Assembly: GCA_019118275.1 (NCBI GenBank)
Contig: DWZH01000103.1
Location: 1 to 64,000, forward strand
Direction: 5' to 3'
Length of the DNA stretch: 64,000 bases
Source: Candidatus Brachybacterium merdavium
Lineage (GTDB): Bacteria > Actinomycetota > Actinomycetes > Actinomycetales > Dermabacteraceae
Shown: positions 8,544 through 17,167 of the stretch, in pieces
How the letters are laid out: each line of letters begins with the position of its first letter
Position numbering within the stretch: the stretch's first letter is position 1
Translations under genes and position numbers: made by a program
The notes under the pieces: generated by a model
The model's input: the letters and a program-made list of their open reading frames with translations, nothing else
Told to the model about the DNA's origin: nothing
Databases searched by the model: none

Positions 8544-9920
8544 TCACCCTGAGGCGCGTCGCCCCTCGGGCAGTTCGACGATGGCGCGACTGCCATCCTG
8601 ACCCTCGCGGCGCAGGACCGCCAAGGCGGGCCGTGCGATCTCCTCGTGCGCCCTGACAGCATCTCCCTCAGCAATGGCGTTGTTGAGATCCAGCTGAGCG
8701 TCAGCGCTCTGCTCAGATCGCTCGAAAGCAAGGATTAGCTCGTTGGCGTCGAGGCTCGGGGGTACCCACTTGTACGGGATGCCTTCCATGGTCCGAAGCA
8801 TCGCCTCGATGACAGCCTGGGCGCCCTCGGGAGGGACTGCCATCCCGATCTGACGGCGTACGCTCGGATTTCCGCCGAAGAAGCGGAAGCTGTCGGGAAA
8901 AGTCTGCAATCTGGCGCGCTCCCTGTTCGTGAGCGCCCTCGGTTCCGACCAGTGGTACATGTGCGTCCCGCCGCCCCCGGAGCCGGTCACGGTGTAGGCG
9001 GGCTCATCGGCGTGCAGGCGGCGATAGATGTTGCTCAGAGTCGCGCCCTTGACATTGAGCTTCAGGGAGGGATCCTTGAACACGGTGTTGAATGCGTTCT
9101 TCCCGGGAGCTATCTCGTCGAGCCGGTCGATCACAGACTGAGGATGCTTGATCCGACTGTTGTTGTATGCACCGGGGTGAATAGGGTCTAGCTCGAGAGC
9201 CTCGCGAGCGGTCTTCTGTTGCCACTTCAAGGGTGTGACCGGAGCCGGGACTCGGAAGCCTCCGCCGAGCCGCTCTCGGATGTCTCGTCGGATCCCGGTG
9301 ATGATGAAGCGATGCCGCCGCTGCGGAAGTCCATATTCTTCGAATCGGTATAAATGTGCGACGATCTCGTATTCGAGGTCGGGGTCGACCTTGCTGGAGT
9401 CCGCGCCGTAGAATTCGATGAACTTCGAATCGGTCAGCACCGCGGCGCCGGGCCTTTGGAGAGCAGAGAGAATTTTTCCAAAGGCCATCCCATCGTTGGC
9501 TCGCGATAGCCCGGAGACGTTCTCGGCGACGAACCAGTCCGGTGAGTGGAGCGCAAGGGCGTGGACCCCATAGGTGTAGAGAGCGCCATAGTCTCCGTCG
9601 AGTCCCCGGTGCTCGCCTACTGTGCTGAAGTCGTTACAGGGAAATCCGAATGCGAATGCATCGAAGCTCGGCACGTTGCGCAGATCGAAGTCTCGCACGT
9701 CTGCCGTGAACACCGTCTCGTCAGTGGCTCCACGGATATTCCGCTTGTATGTCTCCGCTGTATCCGCGTGGTGCTCGACTGCCCAACCGTGCTCGATGGA
9801 GGAACCGCCGTCGCTAGACAGGCTCCTGCTCGCGAGCTCTGCACCGAGTGCAATGCCGCCCGGCCCGCTGAACATCTCGCCCAGCACATACCTCGGCACG
9901 AAGCCACCTCCACCATTCAT
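8544..9920 (-). CDS. DNA (cytosine-5) methyltransferase, first gene of the defence operon
   Basis: At 458 residues it shows the ordered C5-methyltransferase motifs. Motif I is FSGPGG (17-22). Motif IV is FGFPCNDFS with catalytic C95. Motif VI is VAENVSGL (131-138). Motif VIII is QRRHRF (from 200). A target-recognition region follows at about 210-320, then LTNRERARLQTFP (IX) and RQIGMAVPP (X). The target sequence cannot be read from the protein. About 70 extra residues follow motif X. The ATG at 9920 has only a weak ribosome-binding site. A GTG at 9899 preceded by GGAGG seven bases away is a credible alternative. A TATAGG about 20 bases upstream is a possible -10 element for the whole eight-gene transcript. 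Confidence 0.93.
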   Translation of the reverse strand: MNGGGGFVPRYVLGEMFSGPGGIALGAELASRSLSSDGGSSIEHGWAVEHHADTAETYKRNIRGATDETVFTADVRDFDLRNVPSFDAFAFGFPCNDFSTVGEHRGLDGDYGALYTYGVHALALHSPDWFVAENVSGLSRANDGMAFGKILSALQRPGAAVLTDSKFIEFYGADSSKVDPDLEYEIVAHLYRFEEYGLPQRRHRFIITGIRRDIRERLGGGFRVPAPVTPLKWQQKTAREALELDPIHPGAYNNSRIKHPQSVIDRLDEIAPGKNAFNTVFKDPSLKLNVKGATLSNIYRRLHADEPAYTVTGSGGGGTHMYHWSEPRALTNRERARLQTFPDSFRFFGGNPSVRRQIGMAVPPEGAQAVIEAMLRTMEGIPYKWVPPSLDANELILAFERSEQSADAQLDLNNAIAEGDAVRAHEEIARPALAVLRREGQDGSRAIVELPEGRRASG

Positions 9921-10616
9921 CTCTTTTGGTCATGCAGCCTATACCGAGAGCATCGGGTTCGCGGCGCTTTGCCTGATGCGGACGGTGGCGCCCTTGCAGG
10001 CAGCATACTCTCCCGGGGATGCGACAAACGTAGGTTCCGAGTGATCGACCGCATATCTTCTGCCAGAGGGGGAAGCAGCGCGCGAGGCCCGCGAGGTCGT
10101 TCACGCATGTGTGGGTCGTTCGTCCCTGCCGCCCGAACACTCTCCTCGCGCCGCCGTCCCCACCTCCTCTTTGGGCACGAACGATTCCGCTATCAACGGT
10201 CAGCGAGGCCTCCTCTCGCGGCCCGCGGTATGTTGGAGCCGCAGCGGGCGCCTCACGAGCCCTATGGCACAAGGGGGAAGACCAGGCTGTGGGCCTCCCC
10301 GGGGCCTGCGGGCGGAGCCAGGGTTCCCGCAGTCGCGCGAGCGCCTCCGCCAGCTCAGCGGGTCCGATGACATTCGGGCCACAGCAGTAGGAGCAGTGGA
10401 TGAGGCGTCCGTGGCGCAAGTGGTGTCCACCTCCAGCGGCATCCAAGGTGGCGGAGGAGCCACTCCCGTGACCCCTCGGTCTGCAACTGATGCAATGGTC
10501 GCGGACATCGGGCTCCAGATGCCGAAGTTCGCTGTCGGCACGAAGCCGCGATGCCGCAGGTCCACCCAGGCCTGGCCCCGGTCGCATCCGAGTCGGCGTT
10601 CCCGCCGGCGGTTTCG
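9921..10616. other. Stretch without an intact gene
   Basis: No reading frame here has a plausible start, ribosome-binding site and recognisable product on either strand. A long open frame on the minus strand exists, but it runs into the methyltransferase gene antiparallel-free space only by GC bias. The one recognisable item is the GH130-like relic at 10273-10392. The stretch probably holds the promoter of the defence operon at its left end and decayed sequence elsewhere. Confidence 0.5.
10273..10392 (-). pseudogene. Degenerate fragment of a GH130 glycoside phosphorylase-like gene
   Basis: Translated on the minus strand, this piece reads YCCGPNVIGPAE, then LARLREPWLRPQ. It lines up with YRCGQIVIDPAE and LARLQEPWLRPQ of the intact GH130 gene at 11815-12807. 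After the RPQ the similarity continues only in another frame (EAHSLVF against DTHGLVS), so at least one frameshift is present. The two DNA stretches also align base for base over about 110 positions with many mismatches. This indicates an old paralogue or relic rather than a recent copy. No start, stop or flanking domains of the enzyme remain recognisable. Confidence 0.5.
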
Positions 10617-11309
10617 TCACTGCTCGGCCCCCGGCGGGCGCGACAGAAGACCTGGCCGAGATCGAGGCGTGAAGACCGGAGGGCTGCTCATCGCTCTCAC
10701 CTGTCGCTGATTTTGACTCAGCTCTCGCCCGGCTCTGCATCCTTCTCGGTGAGGATGTCCGGTCCAGTAGGTCCGAGTGCTCTTGAGCCCCAGCACACGC
10801 TTGACCACGCTGTCCCAGATGGGGATCAGCCGCGGGCGTTTTCGCGCGAGGAGCTTGGCCGTACGCGTTTGGCCGATACCGTCGATGGACCTGATCTTCT
10901 TCCATGCAGGATTGAGGCCTTCGTCGCTCTTCAACTTCTCCAACTCTGCGTCGGTGAGCTACCCGAGATCCCGGTCCGGTTCGCGGGCGAGATAGGCCTC
11001 TAGGTCGGATCTGAAGTCTCGATCCTTGAGCAGGGTTTGAGCCGCTGTTCTATGAATCGTCACCGACAGGAGAGACGGGGCCGTGACATCTGCGATGTCG
11101 AATCGGTCTGGGTGTGAGGGGACCGCGTATGTCAGCTCGTGGAAGTGAGAGCCCGAGTAGGATCCGGGAGTCGTGTACTCCCTGAGATATTGAAGAAGTT
11201 GATCCTCGTTGGCGGCGTCCAAGACGAGCGTGCGGAATTCTTCGAACTCGGGGGTGAGCGTGCCAGGCATGCCTGCCGTCCTTCCAGTGTGGTCGAACCG
11301 GCACCGCAT
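10617..11309 (-). pseudogene. DUF6308-like gene split by an in-frame stop codon
   Basis: Two open frames in the same register are separated by a single TAG at 10959-10961. The first part (from 11309) contains FEEFRTLVLDAANEDQLLQYL. The second continues after the stop with LTDAELEKLKSDEG, a helix-hairpin-like IRSIDGIGQTRTAKLLARKR, and PRLIPIWDSVVKRVLG. The whole resembles the DUF6308 family of unknown function, recognised from memory. Similarity appears to end at about 10764, after TYW, where the frame runs on into unrelated sequence, so the 3' end also looks damaged. The gene sits between the defence island and the sugar operon and is probably not functional. Confidence 0.55.
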
Positions 11310-11814
11310 ATTGCGGTTGCCGACCTACCTCGAGGCTACGAAGCGGTACTGACATCGGGAGTCGAAACGCCGAATTGGAAGGTCGGTGTAGCAGGGGCCG
11401 CCGGATCTCGACGGTCCCATCTTCGCGAGCAGTGCCCCCATGGACGAGTCCCTGGGCGTTCTCGTGCTCGGTCCGGGCTCAGCCGCGCGCTGGTCGACCA
11501 TGGAGCCTGCACTGGAGCTACTCGACTCGGCCTCCGATGTCGTGGAACGACACGATGAGGGGGCGCAGAGGTCGTGTTCCGGGCCGACCCGCCGCCTCAC
11601 GTCTGGTTCTCCCTGGCCGATTCGTCTCGAGCTGACTGCAGCTCTGGGCAGCACTCCCGCTCACGACCTTGCTCCACCTGAATGCGGAGGGTCAACGTCT
11701 TGTCCCTTCAGCGATCGGTGTCGCGATCGAGCTCGGGGAGCTGCGGAAGCGAGGAGACCGCAGACGGCATGTCCGAGAGGCGGTAGCAGCGACTCGACTG
11801 CTCGGTACGACGCA
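11310..11814. other. Intergenic stretch with no recognised gene
   Basis: This 505-base stretch separates the broken DUF6308-like gene from the 3' end of the GH130 gene. Several short open frames exist on both strands, but none has a ribosome-binding site or a recognisable product. I see no strong terminator hairpin. It may be remnants of lost genes, as in the preceding kilobase. Confidence 0.4.
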
Positions 11815-12807
11815 TCACCCGTCGGCCGTCAGCCCCACCCCGAACGGCACCTTCGGATCCGCCACCGCCACAGCCAGCGTCGTATCCGACTGCCCGTAGT
11901 AGGCGAACCACTTCCCGCGGAACTTCACCAGGCCCTCGACGAACGTGACGTTGGAGACCAGACCGTGGGTGTCCTCATAGGTCTGCGGGCGCAACCACGG
12001 TTCCTGCAGCCGCGCCAGCACCGTGGTCGGTTCGGCGGGGTCGATCACGATCTGCCCGCAGCGGTAGTCCACGTCCACCGTGCCGTCGGCGTGGATCTCG
12101 CGAGTGGCGCCGTTGGTGAGCATCACCAGCAGCCCGTCATCCGTCAGCACCGGGGAGGTGCCTATCTCCACCAGCGCCTCGTCGAAGGTGCCGGGCGTGG
12201 GCAGGTACATGGGCTCGTCATCGCTCGTGCCCGGCGTCCAGTGGATCAGGTCGTCGCTGGTCGCCCAGTAGATCCCGCCCTCTCCGAAGTACATCCACCA
12301 CAGACCGTCCATCTTCTGCGGGACGATCACGCCGGCCTTGGACCAGTTGTGGTCGCGCGGATCCATGACCTTGAAAGTGTCGAAATCATCGAAGAGCGGG
12401 CCGTGCTTGGTCCAGCTGCGAAGATCCGTGGAGGTGGCCAGGCACAGCTGGGCCACGGTCCGGTCCCACCCGGTGTAGGTCAGATAGTAGGTCCCGTCGA
12501 TGTAGGCGATGCGCGGGTCCTCGCAGCCGAAGCGTTCGTAGTCGTGCTCGGGCGAGAGGATCGGCGCATCTTCGCGCTCGAAGGAGTAGCCGTCGTCGGA
12601 GAAGGCGATCCCGATGTGGGAGACGATGTCGTCCGCATGCGCCCGGTACAGTAGCACCACCTGATCATCGATCACCAGCGCAGCGGGGTTGTACAGGTTC
12701 GACGACTCCCATGAGTCGCCTTTCGGACGCAAGATCGGGTTGTTCTCGTAGGGGACGAATGGGCCCAGCGGGAAGGTCGCTCCGCCGAACAGGGACACAG
12801 TGGACAT
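11815..12807 (-). CDS. Glycoside hydrolase family 130 protein (beta-mannoside phosphorylase-like)
   Basis: The 330-residue protein has the five-bladed beta-propeller signature of GH130. NPAALV is at 40-45, and the family motif GCEDPRI at 94-100 carries the proposed general acid D97. Blades such as YYLTYTGWD, WWMYFGEGGIYWATSDDLIHW and KWFAYYGQSDTTLAVAVAD follow. GH130 enzymes phosphorolyse or hydrolyse beta-mannosides, for example mannooligosaccharides or mannosyl-glucose. There is no signal peptide, so it acts in the cytoplasm on an imported sugar. It is the last gene of the lacI-importer operon, 40 bases after the second permease. Exact substrate and phosphorylase versus hydrolase activity are not decidable here. 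Confidence 0.85.
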   Translation of the reverse strand: MSTVSLFGGATFPLGPFVPYENNPILRPKGDSWESSNLYNPAALVIDDQVVLLYRAHADDIVSHIGIAFSDDGYSFEREDAPILSPEHDYERFGCEDPRIAYIDGTYYLTYTGWDRTVAQLCLATSTDLRSWTKHGPLFDDFDTFKVMDPRDHNWSKAGVIVPQKMDGLWWMYFGEGGIYWATSDDLIHWTPGTSDDEPMYLPTPGTFDEALVEIGTSPVLTDDGLLVMLTNGATREIHADGTVDVDYRCGQIVIDPAEPTTVLARLQEPWLRPQTYEDTHGLVSNVTFVEGLVKFRGKWFAYYGQSDTTLAVAVADPKVPFGVGLTADG

Positions 12808-12847
12808 GCTTCTCCTTGAGATCGAGGGGGAAGGGGTGGAGCGGGCG

Positions 12848-13765
12848 TCAGCCCTTGACCCCGGAGCTGATATCCGAGGCGCGGAAGTAGCGCTGGAAGA
12901 ACACGAACAGCAGAACCACGGGGAAGGCCAGCGTCGCAGCGCCGGCCAGGATCGCTCCGTTGGGGTTCGAGGCGGTGCGGGAGACGTTGGAGATGTAGTT
13001 CGCCAGCGAGACCGCCAGTGGCTGCAGGCTCGCGTCCTTCGTGATCAGGAACGGCCACAGGAACTCGTTCCAGGGTCCGATGAACGTGATCAGGGCGACC
13101 GTGGCGATGGCGGGCTTCACCATCGGAACCGCGATCGAGAAGAGGATCCGCAGCTCGGAGGCGCCATCGATCCGGGCGGCTTCGAACAGCGACTCCGGCA
13201 GCGACAGGAAGAACTGCCGAAAGATGAACACGGCGGTGGTGTTGATCAGGAACGGCAGGATCATGCCCAGGTAGGAGTCGCCGAGCCCGTATATCCGGGT
13301 GACCTGCACGTAGAGCGGGATCATCAGCAGCTGGAACGGGATCGCCTGAACACCGAGCATGATCGCGAACAGCACGCCGCGGCCTCGCCACTGCAGGCGA
13401 GACAGCGAGTACCCCGCGGCCAGCCCGAACGTCAGCGTGCCGGCGAGCACACCGACAGTGAAGACCAGGGAGTTCAGCAGGGAGCGCAGCAGGTTCAGTC
13501 GGGAGTTGATGTCCGTGAAGTTCTGCAGCGTCCACCCGCCGGTCGGGAACAGGTCCGACGGGGAGGATGTCGGGTTGACCTGGAACGCGCCGACAGCCAT
13601 GAACCAGAACGGGAACACGAAAGCGATCGCGAAGACGACGAGCACGGCATAAAGCATCACGCTCGTGACCCTCGCGCGGCCGTGTCCCGGTGCCCTGGTC
13701 GAGCCGGGTGCTCCGCTGCCTTTCTGAGTGGTGCCGCGGGACGGCTTCGTCGCACGATGTGCCAT
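12848..13765 (-). CDS. Carbohydrate ABC transporter permease (MalG type)
   Basis: This is a membrane protein of 305 residues with six predicted helices. The first follows a basic, low-complexity N-terminus (about 33-58). The cytoplasmic EAA loop reads EAARIDGASELRILFSI, the contact site for the ATPase subunit in CUT1 sugar importers. The ATG at 13765 begins one base after the preceding permease stop. No ATPase gene is present in the operon, which is usual for CUT1 systems that share a common MsiK-like ATPase encoded elsewhere. With its partner permease it would move the oligosaccharide captured by the binding lipoprotein. Confidence 0.93.
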   Translation of the reverse strand: MAHRATKPSRGTTQKGSGAPGSTRAPGHGRARVTSVMLYAVLVVFAIAFVFPFWFMAVGAFQVNPTSSPSDLFPTGGWTLQNFTDINSRLNLLRSLLNSLVFTVGVLAGTLTFGLAAGYSLSRLQWRGRGVLFAIMLGVQAIPFQLLMIPLYVQVTRIYGLGDSYLGMILPFLINTTAVFIFRQFFLSLPESLFEAARIDGASELRILFSIAVPMVKPAIATVALITFIGPWNEFLWPFLITKDASLQPLAVSLANYISNVSRTASNPNGAILAGAATLAFPVVLLFVFFQRYFRASDISSGVKG

Positions 13766-13766
13766 G

Positions 13767-14696
13767 TCAGCTCTCCCGTCCGGTGCGCGCCGCGACAGCG
13801 GAGAGCACGCCGATACCGATCACCAGCAGCACGCCGATCGCCGAGGCGACATCCGGGTTCGTCTGCTGGATGCCCTTCTGATAGATGAGTAGCACCGGTG
13901 TGCTGGAGGCGCCGTCGGGGCCGCCACCGTTCGTCAACAGGTACGGCTCGGTGAACAGGTTCGCTCCGGTGATGATCGCCAGGATCAGCACCAGGGCGGT
14001 CACCGAGCGCACTCCGGGCACTGTGACGTGGCGGAAGCGCTGGATGACCCCGGCGCCGTCCATCGACGCCGATTCGTACAGCTCGCGCGGAATGCCCTGC
14101 AGCGCCGCCAGGTACAGCAGGATGTAGAACCCGAGCTGTTTCCAGGTCACGTACAAGGCAATCGAGGGCATCGCCAACGAGCTGTTGACCAGCCACGACG
14201 GGTCCGGGGCGAGCGGGCCGAGGATCGTATTTATGAGTCCGCCGGAGGAGAACAGCAGCATCCACACACCGATCAGCGAGACGCTCGCGGTGACATAGGG
14301 GATGTAGTAGGCGACCCGGAACACCGAGGCGAAGCGCACCACTCGGTTCAACGCCGAGGCGAGGACCAGCGAGAGCACCGCGGTGAGCGGGACGTTGATC
14401 ACCAGGAACACCGCGATGTTCGCGAACGACTGCCGGACCTGTGGATCGGTGACGGCACTGAGGTAGTTGTCAAGTCCCACGAAGGGGTGGTCCACCACGG
14501 CTGCCGGGGCGGTGAAGAAGTAGTCGTGGAAGGAGATCCACACCGCCTGGATCAGTGGCCAGGCCATCACCGCGGCGAGGAACAGCACGTACGGCAGCGC
14601 CAACAGCAGCCCGAGCGGCTGGGCCCCGAGTGTGCCTCCCAGGGGGAGGCGGGAGCCCGGGGCCCGTCGCGCGGTCTCAGGGGTGGTGGCAGTCAT
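13767..14696 (-). CDS. Carbohydrate ABC transporter permease (MalF type)
   Basis: It has 309 residues with six transmembrane helices, the first at about 30-55 (LGLLLALPYVLFLAAVMAWP). The EAA loop ESASMDGAGVIQRFRHVTVPG sits before the last helices, as in MalF-like CUT1 permeases. It lies between the binding-protein gene (two bases upstream) and the MalG-type permease (one base downstream), so all three are co-translated. It forms the importer channel with the downstream permease. Confidence 0.93.
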   Translation of the reverse strand: MTATTPETARRAPGSRLPLGGTLGAQPLGLLLALPYVLFLAAVMAWPLIQAVWISFHDYFFTAPAAVVDHPFVGLDNYLSAVTDPQVRQSFANIAVFLVINVPLTAVLSLVLASALNRVVRFASVFRVAYYIPYVTASVSLIGVWMLLFSSGGLINTILGPLAPDPSWLVNSSLAMPSIALYVTWKQLGFYILLYLAALQGIPRELYESASMDGAGVIQRFRHVTVPGVRSVTALVLILAIITGANLFTEPYLLTNGGGPDGASSTPVLLIYQKGIQQTNPDVASAIGVLLVIGIGVLSAVAARTGRES

Positions 14697-14698
14697 GA

Positions 14699-15988
14699 TC
14701 AGCCTTGGACGAGCTGGTCGATCTCATCGGCCGCGGCCTGTAGGGAGGTCTCGACCTCATCGCTTCCGAAGATGACCGCGCTCGAGTAGTGGTCACGGAA
14801 CGTCTGCCACACCTCGGTCGAGTTGGGGACGTTGGGAACATCGACGACCCGCTCCGCCTGCGCCGCGAACACCTCATAATCCGGGTTCGCCTCGAAGTAC
14901 TCCGAAAAAGCATCGAGCAGGTCCTCGCGCAGCGGCATCTGCCCGGTCGCCTCGAGGAACTCGCCGTCCTGCTCCGGCGAGGTGGCGAACTTCAGGAAAT
15001 CCCAGGCGGTCGCCTGGTTCTGCGAGGTGGTGAACATCGAGACGTTCTTGGAGTCCGCGAACGTCTTGACCGTCTCCACATCGGAGCCGTCCACGGTCGG
15101 GACCGGCATGAAGCCGACCGGGAACGCGTCCTTGTAGGAGCTGATCGCCCACGGCCCTGCGCTCTGCATCGCGGTATCGCCGGTGGCCATGGCATCGTCG
15201 GTCGCCGCCTCCTTGGGGGCCAGGCCCTCTTCGTAGATCCGGCCCCACAGCTCCGCGACAGCCAGTCCATCCTCGGAGACGAACGTGGAGGCGCCGTCCT
15301 CGACCAACTGCATGCCGTCGGTCTGAGCGATGTACAGCGGATAGAAGTCGAACCAGGGCTGGAAGAACTCACTGGTCGGTGAGGGCCAGATCGCGGCCGG
15401 CACCACCCCCGAGTCGATCAGGGTGCGGCAGCCCTCGAGGAAGGAATCGTGGGTGTTCATCCCCGGATCATCGGGGTCGAGGCCGGCCTGCTCGAAGAGG
15501 TCGCGATTGAACATGATCATCACCGGGTTGGACTTCCAGGGCAGCAGGTAGTAGCTGCCCTCGTCATCGGCGTATCCCTGTGCCACCTCGGCACCGGACC
15601 GCTCCTCGATGTAGCTCGTCCCGTCCTCGAAGCTGGTCAGATCCACCAGGCCGCCCTGCTGGACCCAGCCCGGGGCGGCCGCGGTGGAGATGTTGAAGAT
15701 GAGGTCCGGCGTGGTCCCGGCGGTGATGGCGGCGGTGATCGCCTCCTCGGAGCTTTGGCCCGCCGGGATCTCCTGCGCGGAGACCTCCTCGTCCGGATGG
15801 TCGGCGTTCCAGGCCTCGACCGCGGCCTGGCCCCAGGCGACCTCCTGCTCATTGTTGGACAGCCAGATGGTGATGGGGCCGCGGGCGGATCGGGCCTCGT
15901 CGGCGTCGCCGCCGTTTCCACAGGCGGCCGTGGCGGCGAGGGGCGCGGCGAGGGCCCCTGCGGTGAACGTGCGTCGCTTGATGTTCAT
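14699..15988 (-). CDS. Sugar ABC transporter substrate-binding lipoprotein
   Basis: The 429-residue protein begins MNIKRRTFTAGALAAPLAATAACG: twin arginines, a hydrophobic stretch and an AAC lipobox, so it should be exported and lipidated at C23. The remainder has the family 1 solute-binding layout (PITIWLSNNEQEV, then AAITAGTTPDLIFN, PWKSNPVMIMFNRDLFEQAGL), as in MalE-like binders of oligosaccharides. Its ATG overlaps the LacI stop as ATGA, so regulator and importer are on one message. The GH130 enzyme at the operon end suggests a manno-oligosaccharide or related ligand; that is inference. Confidence 0.93.
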   Translation of the reverse strand: MNIKRRTFTAGALAAPLAATAACGNGGDADEARSARGPITIWLSNNEQEVAWGQAAVEAWNADHPDEEVSAQEIPAGQSSEEAITAAITAGTTPDLIFNISTAAAPGWVQQGGLVDLTSFEDGTSYIEERSGAEVAQGYADDEGSYYLLPWKSNPVMIMFNRDLFEQAGLDPDDPGMNTHDSFLEGCRTLIDSGVVPAAIWPSPTSEFFQPWFDFYPLYIAQTDGMQLVEDGASTFVSEDGLAVAELWGRIYEEGLAPKEAATDDAMATGDTAMQSAGPWAISSYKDAFPVGFMPVPTVDGSDVETVKTFADSKNVSMFTTSQNQATAWDFLKFATSPEQDGEFLEATGQMPLREDLLDAFSEYFEANPDYEVFAAQAERVVDVPNVPNSTEVWQTFRDHYSSAVIFGSDEVETSLQAAADEIDQLVQG

Positions 15989-17055
15989 CGGTGAACTCCT
16001 GTCGGGACGGTACGGGTGGTGGCGCGGGGCGGGGCGGCGATGCTCCCGCGGCGGACGACAGTGGTGTGGTCGGCCAGAACGTCCTCGGGTACTTCGCTGG
16101 CGAGCGCGGCCAGCAGGGCTCGCATGGCGATCGCGCCGCGCTCCACAGCCCCGGTGGCGACCGTGGTCAGAGGGGGAGAGAGGTGGGCGGACAGCTCGCT
16201 GTCGTCGTAGCCGGTGACCGACAGCTCCTCGGGGACGAGGACCCCGCGGCTTCGGGCCAGGGAGAGGCCGGCGATCGCCATCATGTCGTTGGCGTAGACG
16301 ATGGCCGTCGGGGGCTCGTCCCGGTCCAGCAGCCGGGCTGTCGTGTCCCGGCCGGAGGACGCGGTGAAGTCGCCTTCCACGACCAGCGACGCATCCAGGC
16401 CTCGGTCGTGCATGGCAGCGGTGAATGTCTCGCGACGCACCCGGCCGTGGATGTAGCGCAGGGGCCCTGCCACGTGTGCGATACGCGTGTGACCGGCGTC
16501 GACGAGCAGGTCGACGATCTCACCGATCGCCGCGGAGTCATCCGAGTACACAGTTGGCAGTCCCGAGGTCTCGCCAGGTTCCGGGCGGTGGGCGCTGAGC
16601 ACCACGGCGGGCAGCCCGAGCTGCTGCACCAGAGCGAAACGGTGATCGTCGACCTCGACGTCCAGGAGGATCACTCCGTCGACGCGTCCAGAGGCGAGAC
16701 GTTCGTAGACAGCGAGCTCCGCTTCCTTGGAAGTCACGGCATGGAGCATCAGGCCCATGCCGTGCTCGGCCAGGACGCTCTCGCAACCGCCGATGAACTT
16801 GGCGAAGAAGGGGTCGGTCGCCAGCACGTCCGGATCCCGCGCGACAACCAGGCCGATGGTGCCGGTGCGAGACGTCGCGAGTGCACGAGCGCGGTGGCTC
16901 GCCGTCCACTTCAGCTGCTCGGCCGCCGCGAACACGCGGCGTCGTGTCTCCGGCGATACCGGCCGTTTGCCGGAGTAGGCGAGGGAGACGGTCCCTTTGG
17001 ACACCCCGGCGTGCCGGGCCACATCGCCGATCGTGACCTTGTGAGGCTCTGCCAT
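15985..17055 (-). CDS. LacI-family transcriptional regulator of the GH130 operon
   Basis: From the ATG at 17055 (GAGGAG eight bases upstream) the protein is 356 residues. It opens with the LacI DNA-binding helix-turn-helix VTIGDVARHAGVSKGTVSLAYSGKRPVS, and a hinge RRVFAAAEQLKW follows. The remainder is a periplasmic-binding-protein-like sugar sensor (GLVVARDP, DGVILLDVEVDD, VTGYDDSELSAHLSPPLTTV). A frame beginning further upstream at 17151 would run into the operator and is unlikely. Two identical palindromes lie 77-112 bases upstream, between this gene and the divergent exported glycosidase-like gene, so it probably represses both directions and itself until a sugar binds. Confidence 0.95.
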   Translation of the reverse strand: MAEPHKVTIGDVARHAGVSKGTVSLAYSGKRPVSPETRRRVFAAAEQLKWTASHRARALATSRTGTIGLVVARDPDVLATDPFFAKFIGGCESVLAEHGMGLMLHAVTSKEAELAVYERLASGRVDGVILLDVEVDDHRFALVQQLGLPAVVLSAHRPEPGETSGLPTVYSDDSAAIGEIVDLLVDAGHTRIAHVAGPLRYIHGRVRRETFTAAMHDRGLDASLVVEGDFTASSGRDTTARLLDRDEPPTAIVYANDMMAIAGLSLARSRGVLVPEELSVTGYDDSELSAHLSPPLTTVATGAVERGAIAMRALLAALASEVPEDVLADHTTVVRRGSIAAPPRATTRTVPTGVHR

Positions 17056-17131
17056 CGCCCATCTCCTCGTCGTCGGGTCCACCTGGGTGCCGGTGATCGG
17101 AGGGCATCGCCGAGAAGGTCGACCCCTTGCG

Positions 17132-17143
17132 CAAACCGGTTTG
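17132..17143. promoter_or_regulatory. LacI operator 1 (CAAACCGGTTTG)
   Basis: A perfect 12-base palindrome with the central CG step typical of LacI-family operators. An identical copy lies 24 bases away. It is placed in the divergent promoter region of the lacI-importer operon and the exported glycosidase-like gene. Confidence 0.85.
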
Positions 17144-17155
17144 ATGTACAACGAT

Positions 17156-17167
17156 CAAACCGGTTTG
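17156..17167. promoter_or_regulatory. LacI operator 2 (CAAACCGGTTTG)
   Basis: Second perfect copy of the same palindrome, centre to centre 24 bases (a little over two helical turns) from the first. The spacing would let two repressor dimers bind on nearly the same DNA face, and the pair covers both divergent promoters. Confidence 0.85.

Noticed and set aside
472..9920. BREX or DISARM system
   Set aside because: No PglX-type adenine methyltransferase, PglZ phosphatase, DrmA/B helicase pair or phospholipase D gene is present. The Z1 and GHKL genes place it in a different class.
9814..10905. A 363-codon minus-strand open frame over the region upstream of the methyltransferase
   Set aside because: It overlaps the methyltransferase gene start, lacks a ribosome-binding site, and contains only a short frameshifted GH130 fragment. 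It is treated as relic sequence, not a gene.
11440..12654. A 404-codon plus-strand frame opposite the GH130 gene
   Set aside because: Most of it is antisense to a well-supported gene. The non-overlapping first third has no recognisable domain or ribosome-binding site.
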